Source: Hyphomicrobiales bacterium (lineage in GTDB: Bacteria; Pseudomonadota; Alphaproteobacteria; Rhizobiales; Xanthobacteraceae). Taken from it: a stretch of DNA of 5,716 bases. Both the position numbers and the translations under genes were made by a program. Of the stretch, positions 1-4,980 are shown piece by piece. Within the stretch, counting starts at the first letter, position 1. Each line of letters opens with the position of its first letter. The notes below the pieces were generated by a model, which worked only from the letters and a program-made list of their open reading frames with translations, ran no database searches and was not told the DNA's origin. The stretch is from the NCBI GenBank assembly GCA_026400425.1, contig JAPLPC010000427.1, positions 1 through 5,716 on the forward strand. The letters are read 5' to 3'.

Positions 1-1277
1 CCGGATTCGCCGGCGCGCGCAGCTTCAATGGTGGCATTGAGCGCAAGCAGATTGGTCTGCGAAGCAATGCTGTGAATCAACTGCACGACTTCGCCGATCT
101 TCTCGGCGCCGCTGGAGAGAATCTGGACCGTCGCATTGGTGCGTTCGGCGTCGCCGACCGCTTTGCTGGCGATCTCGCTCGACGCGGTGACCTGGCGCAA
201 CACTTCGCTCACCGAGGCCGACAATTCCTCAGCTGCGGCGGCGACCGTGCTGACATTGTCGGATGAACGATTGGAAGCCGCGCTGACGGTCAGAGCGCGC
301 GCGCTCGCATCGCCAGCGGTCGCGGTCATCGATTGCGCGGTGCTCTGCATGCCGGCGGCAGCCGTCGATACCGCGCGGACGATACCGGTCACGCTGCGTT
401 CGAAATCGAGTGCGAGCGTATCCATCGCCGCGCGTCGCTCGGCGGCGATCCGCACCTGGGCGTCTTTCTCGACCTGCTCCAGCGATCGGATACGCAAGGC
501 ATTATCTTTGAACACCTGAACCGACTTGGCCATCGCACCGACTTCGTCACCGCGGGCGATGCCGGGAATGTCCGTGTCGAGTTCTCCTTTTGCGAGAGCC
601 TCCATGCGCGCACCGAGTTCGCCGAGAGGCTTGGTGATGCTGCGGCCGATCAGCCAGGCGATCACGCCCGCGACCGCCGCGATCGCCAGCATCGCAAGTC
701 CCAGGGCCCAGATGATCGGCTTCAGATGGGCATCGAGATCGTCCAGATAGGCGCCGGTGGCGATGAACATGTTCCAGCCCGGAAGGGCCGCTGCATAGCC
801 CATCTTGCGCGATGGCACCGTCTCGTTCGGCTTCTGGAATTCATAAGTCAGGACATGCGAGCCCTTGGCGGCAACGCCGTCGCGAAACTCCTTGGTGATG
901 GCCACGCCGTTGACCAGCGTGTTCAGCCGGTTCGACCCGGGCTTGAAGCCGGGCAGATGAACCACGTCGCCATCCATGGTGTAGATGAACAGATAGTTGC
1001 CGTTGTCATAGGTCATCGGCTCGACACGGCGCACCAGTTCAGCAGCTGCCGCCTCCTTGGTGAGCTTGCCCGCGGCGACATCCTTCTGAAGGCCGGCAGC
1101 AACGTTCGTCCCGATCTCCACGATCGACTTCAGCTGCAACATGCGCGCATCGAGCATTTCGCGCTTCATGATCTGCGCGGCAAAGATGCCCGAGGCGCAA
1201 AGGCCGATCCTGGTGACGGCCCCCAGGACGACGAGTTTGTAAGTGATGCGGATATTGGCAACGTTCACGAGTTTCAT
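1..1277 (-). CDS. Methyl-accepting chemotaxis protein, sCache sensor type (3' end outside window)
   Basis: This is a membrane chemoreceptor that should sense a small ligand in the periplasm and control CheA/CheW. I translated it from the minus strand: the frame is open from the ATG at 1277 to the window edge, giving 425 visible residues. A first membrane segment spans about residues 13-34. A periplasmic sCache_2-like domain follows (about 38-186), with YLFIYTMDGDVVHLPG at 95-110 and the closing WNMFIATGAYLDD at 168-180. The second membrane segment is about 188-210. A HAMP linker follows (GRSITKPLGEL from 211), then the helical signalling domain. The visible end carries the conserved hairpin tip IASQTNLLALNATIEAARAGE, so roughly the last quarter of a usual 550-570 residue receptor is missing beyond the window. 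Odd points are Arg23 inside the first membrane segment and a poorly spaced ribosome-binding site. The ligand cannot be told from sequence. It follows the serA terminator, so it is probably transcribed separately. Confidence 0.95.
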   Translation of the reverse strand, partial: MKLVNVANIRITYKLVVLGAVTRIGLCASGIFAAQIMKREMLDARMLQLKSIVEIGTNVAAGLQKDVAAGKLTKEAAAAELVRRVEPMTYDNGNYLFIYTMDGDVVHLPGFKPGSNRLNTLVNGVAITKEFRDGVAAKGSHVLTYEFQKPNETVPSRKMGYAAALPGWNMFIATGAYLDDLDAHLKPIIWALGLAMLAIAAVAGVIAWLIGRSITKPLGELGARMEALAKGELDTDIPGIARGDEVGAMAKSVQVFKDNALRIRSLEQVEKDAQVRIAAERRAAMDTLALDFERSVTGIVRAVSTAAAGMQSTAQSMTATAGDASARALTVSAASNRSSDNVSTVAAAAEELSASVSEVLRQVTASSEIASKAVGDAERTNATVQILSSGAEKIGEVVQLIHSIASQTNLLALNATIEAARAGES

Positions 1278-1317
1278 TCCCCCAAGCCCACGGCTTTCGA
1301 GCCGCTGATTCCTCCTT
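1278..1317 (-). promoter_or_regulatory. Unusual translation leader of the chemoreceptor gene
   Basis: The best Shine-Dalgarno match, AAGGAGG, is at 1317-1311, 33 nt ahead of the only in-frame start (ATG, 1277). Between them is a small hairpin in the mRNA: CGGCU at 1304-1300, loop CGAA, AGCCG at 1295-1291. A second purine stretch, GGGGGA, abuts the ATG with no spacer. No ATG, GTG or TTG lies in the right frame or at normal distance behind AAGGAGG. Either the hairpin shortens the effective spacing to 19 nt, or the abutting G-tract is used weakly. A functional role is inferred only. Confidence 0.35.
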
Positions 1318-1407
1318 GAACGTAGTGGGGTAGTGTTCCCAAATCCTTACACGTGGACGGGCTGGTCCGCGCATGGCAGTCCATCTGCCTTGATTGCTCG
1401 GCAAAGC

Positions 1408-1435
1408 AAAAAAATCCCCGCTTGCGAGCGGGGAT
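1408..1435 (-). terminator. Intrinsic terminator after serA
   Basis: Read on the minus strand, a perfect 9-bp stem ATCCCCGCT / AGCGGGGAT (1435-1427 and 1422-1414) with a 4-nt loop is followed directly by a T-run (1414-1408, with the first T shared with the stem). It lies 45 bp after the serA stop and points the same way as serA. This is a textbook Rho-independent terminator. It should separate the serine genes from the chemoreceptor. The other orientation has no T-run, so it is probably one-directional. Confidence 0.9.
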
Positions 1436-1480
1436 CTTGCGCGGTCGATCAAGCTGACGCGGTCTCACACGACGAGTGCC

Positions 1481-3070
1481 TCAGAACGCGAGCACCTTGG
1501 CCTGTTTCACCTGCGGCAATGCCTGGACTTTTGCCAGCACGTCCGCCGGCACCTGACCATCGATTTCAACGAGCGCGATCGCGTCGCCGCCCTGGCTCTG
1601 ACGGCCGAGATGGAAGGTCGCGATGTTGATCTTGGCGTCCCCGAGCAGCGAGGCGAAGGCGCCGACGAATCCCGGTTTGTCCTCGTTGGTGACGTAAACC
1701 ATCGCCTTGCCGAATTCGGCATCGACACGGATGCCCTTGATATCGACGAGGCGCGGCTTGCCGTCGGCATAGACGGTGCCCGACACGGCGCGTTCCTGCT
1801 GATCGGTGGTGACGGAGACGGTGATCATGCTTTCATAGTCGCTCTGCGCGGCGCGGACGACTTCGTCCACCACCATCCCGCGCGCGGACGCGACGCTCGG
1901 CGCCGAGACGACGTTGACGTCGCCCAGCATCGGGCGAAGCAGGCCCGACAGCGCTGCCGAAGTCAGCGCCTTGATCTTCATTTCGGCCACCGCGCCCTCA
2001 TAGGTAATGGTCACCTTGGCGATGTCGCTGTCGGTGAGCTGGCCCGCAAACGAGCCAAGCTTCTCCGCGAGCTCGATGAATGGCTTCAGCTTCGGCGCTT
2101 CTTCCGCGGTGATCGAGGGGAAGTTGATCGCATTGGAGATCGCGCCCGTGAGCAGATAGTCCGACATCTGCTCGGCGACCTGCAACGCGACATTCTCCTG
2201 CGCCTCGGCGGTGGAGGCGCCGAGATGCGGGGTGCAGATCACATTGGGATGGCCGAACAGCACGTTCTTGGTAGCCGGCTCCTCGACGAACACGTCAAAA
2301 GCAGCACCGGCCACCTGGCCCGTGCCCAGTGCATCGGCCAGCGCCTGTTCGTCGACGAGACCGCCGCGTGCGCAATTGATGATGCGCACGCCCTTCTTCA
2401 TCTTGGCGATCGCCGCCGCATCGATGATGTTGCGGGTCTTGTCGGTCAGCGGCGTGTGCAGCGTGATGAAGTCGGCGCGCTTGAACAGGTCATCGAGCTC
2501 GACCTTCTCGACGCCGATGTCCTTGGCGCGCTCGGGCGACAGAAACGGATCGAACGCGATCACCTTCATCTTCAGGCCGATGGCGCGATCGGCTGCGATG
2601 GCGCCGATATTGCCGCAACCGATCACACCGAGCGTCTTGCCGGTGATCTCGACGCCCATGAAGCGGTTCTTCTCCCACTTGCCGGCCTGCGTGGAGGCAT
2701 CGGCCTGCGGGATCTCGCGCGCCAGCGAGAGCATTAGCGTGATGGCATGTTCGGCAGTCGTGATCGAATTGCCGAACGGCGTGTTCATCACGATGATGCC
2801 CTTGGCCGTGGCCGCCGGGATCTCGACATTATCGACGCCGATGCCGGCGCGGCCGATCACCTTCAGGCGCGTCGCCTTCTCGATGATCTTGGCGGTCGCC
2901 TTGGTCGCGGAGCGGATCGCAAGGCCATCATAGTTGCCGATGATCTCGGCGAGCTTCTCTTTGTCCTTGCCGAGCGCCGGCTGGAAATCGACATCGATGC
3001 CGCGATCCCGAAAGATCTGAACGGCGGCCGGGGAGAGAGCGTCGGAGATGAGAACTTTAGGAGCGGTCAT
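1481..3070 (-). CDS. serA: D-3-phosphoglycerate dehydrogenase, long form with ACT domain
   Basis: This cytoplasmic enzyme oxidises 3-phosphoglycerate to 3-phosphohydroxypyruvate with NAD, the first step of serine synthesis. The 529 residues match the long (type 1) family of about 525-530. The N-terminal substrate half includes GRAGIGVDNV (73-82). The NAD-binding fold has GCGNIG (151-156), with Asp174 after the second strand, as expected for NAD preference. Catalytic residues are visible: Arg235 in NCARGG, Glu264 in VEEP, and His282 in PHLGAS. An intervening (ASB) domain spans about 320-450. A C-terminal ACT domain spans about 455-529, with Asp464 and Asn482 at positions resembling the serine-binding residues of the Mycobacterium tuberculosis enzyme, so feedback inhibition by serine is likely but inferred. 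AGGA at 3083-3080 lies 9 nt before the ATG and supports the start. It follows serC by 192 bp and ends before a strong terminator. No missing key residues or frameshift are seen. Confidence 0.98.
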   Translation of the reverse strand: MTAPKVLISDALSPAAVQIFRDRGIDVDFQPALGKDKEKLAEIIGNYDGLAIRSATKATAKIIEKATRLKVIGRAGIGVDNVEIPAATAKGIIVMNTPFGNSITTAEHAITLMLSLAREIPQADASTQAGKWEKNRFMGVEITGKTLGVIGCGNIGAIAADRAIGLKMKVIAFDPFLSPERAKDIGVEKVELDDLFKRADFITLHTPLTDKTRNIIDAAAIAKMKKGVRIINCARGGLVDEQALADALGTGQVAGAAFDVFVEEPATKNVLFGHPNVICTPHLGASTAEAQENVALQVAEQMSDYLLTGAISNAINFPSITAEEAPKLKPFIELAEKLGSFAGQLTDSDIAKVTITYEGAVAEMKIKALTSAALSGLLRPMLGDVNVVSAPSVASARGMVVDEVVRAAQSDYESMITVSVTTDQQERAVSGTVYADGKPRLVDIKGIRVDAEFGKAMVYVTNEDKPGFVGAFASLLGDAKINIATFHLGRQSQGGDAIALVEIDGQVPADVLAKVQALPQVKQAKVLAF

Positions 3071-3124
3071 GAGATGTGATCCTGAAAACTTGGAGCCAAT
3101 GTGAGTGCGGCAAACGCAGCTAGG

Positions 3125-3169
3125 CTTCCTCTCCCCGTTCTGACGGGGAGAGATTGGGAAGAGGTGCAG
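3125..3169. repeat. Palindromic intergenic repeat, unit A (between serC and serA)
   Basis: A perfect 10-bp inverted repeat, CTCTCCCCGT (3129-3138) and ACGGGGAGAG (3143-3152), has a 4-nt loop. Interrupted outer arms CTTC/GAAG (3125-3128, 3158-3161) flank it. It ends in AGGTGCAG, the same tail as unit B. There is no T-run in either direction, so it is not a standard intrinsic terminator. It resembles the short CTCTCCCC/GGGGAGAG palindromes scattered between genes in Bradyrhizobium-type genomes. Possible effects are on mRNA stability or on the serC/serA expression ratio (inference). Confidence 0.75.
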
Positions 3170-3194
3170 CCACAGGCGATGTCGCGTGTGGAGG

Positions 3195-3248
3195 CCCCCT
3201 CACCCGACCGCTGAGCGGTCGACCTCTCCCCGGTGGGGAGAGGTGCAG
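3195..3248. repeat. Palindromic intergenic repeat, unit B (between serC and serA)
   Basis: Two hairpins lie back to back. The first is CGACCGCT-G-AGCGGTCG (3205-3221). The second is ACCTCTCCCC (3222-3231) paired with GGGGAGAGGT (3235-3244) across a 3-nt loop. The unit is preceded by CCCCCTCACC and ends in AGGTGCAG (3241-3248), copying the tail of unit A in the same direction. The last stem ends 18 bp from the serC stop codon. Read from serC it would form a stable 3' structure, but no T-run follows. It probably belongs to the same repeat family as unit A. Confidence 0.8.
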
Positions 3249-3262
3249 TCAGACAGAGTCGC

Positions 3263-4435
3263 TTACGCTGCCTTGGCGAGCGCGGCCTTGGTTTCGGCGA
3301 ACGCCCAGTCGATCCACTGGGTGAGGATCTCGACGTCCTTCGCTTCCACCGTGGCGCCACACCAGATGCGAAGGCCAGCCGGCGCATCGCGATAATGCGC
3401 GAAGTCGAAACCGGCATTCTCCTTCTCGACGGCCGCGACCAGCTTCTTGGCGAAGTCAGCCTGCGCGTCGGGAGCAAGTGCCGTGATGGCGGGATCGACG
3501 ACCTTCATGCACACCGAGGTATTCGAGCGGATAGCCGGATCGGTTGCGAGGAAATCCACCCAGGGCGTCTTCTTCTGCCAGTCCGACAGAACCTTGGTGT
3601 TGGCATCGGCGCGCGCGATCAGCGCCTTGAGGCCACCGACGGACTTCGCCCAGTTCAGCGCATCGAGATAGTCTTCAACGCAGAGCATCGACGGCGTGTT
3701 GATGGTTTCACCGACGAAAATGCCTTCGTTGAGCTTGCCGCCCTTCGTCATCCGGAAGATCTTCGGCAACGGCCATGGCGGCGTGTAGCTCTCCAGACGG
3801 GCGACAGCGCGTGGCGACAGCATCAGCATGCCATGCGCGGCTTCGCCGCCAAGTGCCTTCTGCCAGGAGAAGGTGACGACATCGAGCTTCGCCCAATCGA
3901 GCGGCTGCGCGAACGCGGCCGAAGTGGCATCGCAGATGGTCAGGCCTTCGCGATCGGCCTTGATCCAGTCGGCATTCGGCACGCGCACGCCCGACGTCGT
4001 GCCGTTCCAGGTGAACACCACGTCGCTGTTCTGATCGACCTTGGACAGATCGGGCAGCTCGCCATAGCCGGCATGCAGCTTGACGACATCCTTGAGCTTG
4101 AGCTCCTTGACGATGTCGGACACCCAGCCTTCGCCGAACGACTCCCAGGCGATGGTGGTGACGGGACGCGGACCGAGCAGCGACCACAGCGCCATCTCGA
4201 CGGCGCCGGTATCGGAGGCCGGAACGATCCCGATGCGGTAATCGGCGGGCACCTCAAGCACCTCACGCGTCAGATCGATCGCGAGCTTGAGCTTGGTCTT
4301 GCCGATTTTGGCCCGGTGCGAGCGACCGAGGGCGGCGTCATTGAGTTTTTCGGGGGTCCAGCCGGGGCGCTTGGCGCAAGGGCCGGATGAGAAATGCGGC
4401 ACGTTCGGCCGCGAAGCGGGCTTCGCTGCAGTCAT
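3263..4435 (-). CDS. serC: Phosphoserine aminotransferase, alphaproteobacterial type
   Basis: This cytoplasmic PLP enzyme transfers an amino group from glutamate to 3-phosphohydroxypyruvate, giving O-phosphoserine, the second step of serine synthesis. In many bacteria the same enzyme also serves vitamin B6 synthesis. The protein is 390 residues, a class V aminotransferase of the form found in alphaproteobacteria. The N-terminal substrate-binding stretch is HFSSGPCAKRPGW (14-26). PASDTGAVE (72-80) and FTWNGTTSGV (141-150) lie in the cofactor domain. Asp169 in ICDATSA should contact the pyridine nitrogen, and Lys193 in FSWQKALGGE should be the Schiff-base lysine. The C-terminal domain includes GLRIWCGATVE (354-364). 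GGAAGGA with a 6-nt spacer precedes the ATG. This region overlaps the stop codon of the small upstream ORF, suggesting coupled translation. serA follows after the repeat cassette. No damage is seen. Confidence 0.98.
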   Translation of the reverse strand: MTAAKPASRPNVPHFSSGPCAKRPGWTPEKLNDAALGRSHRAKIGKTKLKLAIDLTREVLEVPADYRIGIVPASDTGAVEMALWSLLGPRPVTTIAWESFGEGWVSDIVKELKLKDVVKLHAGYGELPDLSKVDQNSDVVFTWNGTTSGVRVPNADWIKADREGLTICDATSAAFAQPLDWAKLDVVTFSWQKALGGEAAHGMLMLSPRAVARLESYTPPWPLPKIFRMTKGGKLNEGIFVGETINTPSMLCVEDYLDALNWAKSVGGLKALIARADANTKVLSDWQKKTPWVDFLATDPAIRSNTSVCMKVVDPAITALAPDAQADFAKKLVAAVEKENAGFDFAHYRDAPAGLRIWCGATVEAKDVEILTQWIDWAFAETKAALAKAA

Positions 4436-4438
4436 GAT

Positions 4439-4798
4439 CTATCCTTCCAGATAGTGAGCCTCCCGTTGGGGGGAGGTGTCCCGCAGTCGCAGATATGGGA
4501 AAGGCCCCGGAGCGTCAAGCGCCTTCGGAGCCTTCACGGGGGATTGATGCAGATCGTCGGCGCCGACTTTGGATGATGCCGCCTGCGTGTCGCGGCACGC
4601 ATAGCGAATGGCGACGCGGTTGCGCTCGCGTGGTTCCGAGACAGCATCGAGCACATCAAGGGGGGCATCCCGGAGCAAATCCTGCGCTTCTGCGACCAGT
4701 TGCTCGGCCCTTCGCTTGCTGCTCATTTTCATGACGCGCTGACCGTCTACCGTCACGACATAGTCGATGCCGATTTTTTCGATCGCGTAGATTTTCAT
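4439..4798 (-). CDS. Small protein of unknown function upstream of serC
   Basis: I do not recognise this 119-residue ORF. The first 45 or so residues look like a real compact protein: MKIYAIEKIGIDYVVTVDGQ suggests two beta strands with a turn, and SSKRRAEQLVAEAQDLL (26-42) reads as an amphipathic, charged helix. There is no signal peptide or membrane segment. The second half is Pro/Arg/Asp-rich and low in obvious structure. Its last residues (about 108-114) are read through a palindrome related to the local intergenic repeats, so this tail may be a by-product of readthrough. The start has only a weak GGAA at 4808-4805. The TAG stop is inside the serC ribosome-binding region, 3 bp from the serC ATG. 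This fits either translational coupling or a non-functional overlap. It could be a real small gene with a shorter ancestral form, or a leader ORF of the serine genes. No function is assigned. Confidence 0.55.
   Translation of the reverse strand: MKIYAIEKIGIDYVVTVDGQRVMKMSSKRRAEQLVAEAQDLLRDAPLDVLDAVSEPRERNRVAIRYACRDTQAASSKVGADDLHQSPVKAPKALDAPGPFPYLRLRDTSPQREAHYLEG
4459..4476. repeat. Short palindrome inside the end of the small ORF, near the serC start
   Basis: CCTCCC (4459-4464) pairs with GGGAGG (4471-4476) across a 6-nt loop, followed by TGTC. It is a shortened, diverged relative of the CCTCTCCCC/GGGGAGAGG units between serC and serA. It sits 23 bp upstream of the serC ATG and is translated as part of the small ORF. 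In mRNA the hairpin would stand just ahead of the serC ribosome-binding site. Membership of the repeat family is inferred from the shared core. Confidence 0.5.
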
Positions 4799-4815
4799 GA
4801 TGCATTCCAGCGCCC

Positions 4816-4835
4816 CGACGTACTTAGATACGTCG
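4816..4835. promoter_or_regulatory. Inverted repeat upstream of the small ORF/serC unit
   Basis: CGACGTA (4816-4822) and TACGTCG (4829-4835) are perfect 7-bp arms around a 6-bp AT-rich centre. This geometry suits a dimeric regulator's operator or an RNA hairpin in the 5' leader. It overlaps the -10 side of the possible EcfG promoter and lies 18 bp upstream of the small ORF start. No T-run follows in either direction, so it is not a terminator. No regulator is identified. Confidence 0.35.
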
Positions 4836-4853
4836 GCCGGTCCGGACCGTTCC
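4829..4853 (-). promoter_or_regulatory. Possible EcfG-type (general stress) promoter ahead of the small ORF and serC
   Basis: On the minus strand, GGAAC (4853-4849) and CGTA (4832-4829) are separated by exactly 16 nt. The alphaproteobacterial EcfG consensus is GGAAC, 16-17 nt, CGTT, so only the last base differs. It lies about 30 bp upstream of the small ORF start, a workable distance. A chance match in GC-rich DNA is quite possible, and the spacer is occupied by a 12-bp palindrome. No convincing housekeeping promoter was recognised by eye in this gap. Confidence 0.3.
4838..4849. promoter_or_regulatory. Perfect 12-bp palindrome CGGTCCGGACCG
   Basis: A fully symmetrical 12-bp sequence lies 2 bp from the neighbouring 7-bp inverted repeat, within the spacer of the possible EcfG promoter. 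It could be a protein-binding site. A gap-free palindrome would make a poor RNA hairpin. GC-rich palindromes of this size do arise by chance, so the regulatory reading is tentative. Confidence 0.25.
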
Positions 4854-4854
4854 G

Positions 4855-4874
4855 AATTAAACCCCGAGGGGGCC
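4855..4874 (-). terminator. Weak terminator-like hairpin after the outer-membrane protein gene
   Basis: On the minus strand, CCCC (4872-4869) and GGGG (4865-4862) form a short stem with a 3-nt loop, extendable by two G-U pairs, followed by TTTAATT. It lies 107 bp after the beta-barrel gene's stop and just before the possible serC-unit promoter, which is the right place to separate the two units. The stem is short, so efficient termination is doubtful. The rest of the gap (4875-4980) shows nothing I can name. Confidence 0.3.
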
Positions 4875-4980
4875 GTGCTGGTTAATGCAGTCTTAAACGG
4901 ATCGTAGAACCTCGCCGCCAGATGATACCGAAAGTCGGGAGAAGCTGTGATCGGATGGTCAACCTCTAGAAAGCCCTCAA

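Noticed and set aside
333..1319. Open frame (328 codons) on the plus strand opposite the chemoreceptor
   Set aside because: It is antisense to a clear sCache-HAMP-signalling protein and shows only Arg/His/Asp-rich sequence with no motif.
1321..1341. GGAAC-CGTT pair upstream of the chemoreceptor as an EcfG promoter
   Set aside because: The two elements are only 12 nt apart; EcfG promoters need 16-17 nt.
1394..2737. Long open frame (447 codons) on the plus strand opposite serA
   Set aside because: Its translation is rich in Arg, Asp, His and Gly with no recognisable domain, and it lies wholly antisense to serA, which has full catalytic motifs. This is the usual antisense shadow of a GC-rich gene.
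3129..3244. CRISPR array
   Set aside because: Only two related palindromic units with unequal spacing and internal loops; there are no regularly spaced identical repeats and no cas genes.
3071..3262. Riboswitch or attenuator ahead of serA
   Set aside because: The gap is explained by palindromic repeats. I see no terminator/antiterminator pair with a T-run, no leader peptide rich in serine codons, and no known riboswitch core.
3067..3477. Minus-strand open frame (136 codons) spanning the serC end and the repeat cassette
   Set aside because: It overlaps the end of serC in another frame and then reads the intergenic repeats (for example PLPTGERSTAQRSGEG), a common artefact of translating such palindromes.
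3233..4390. Open frame (385 codons) on the plus strand opposite serC
   Set aside because: It is antisense to a complete SerC with its PLP lysine, and its first codons run through the palindromic repeat. No domain pattern is visible.
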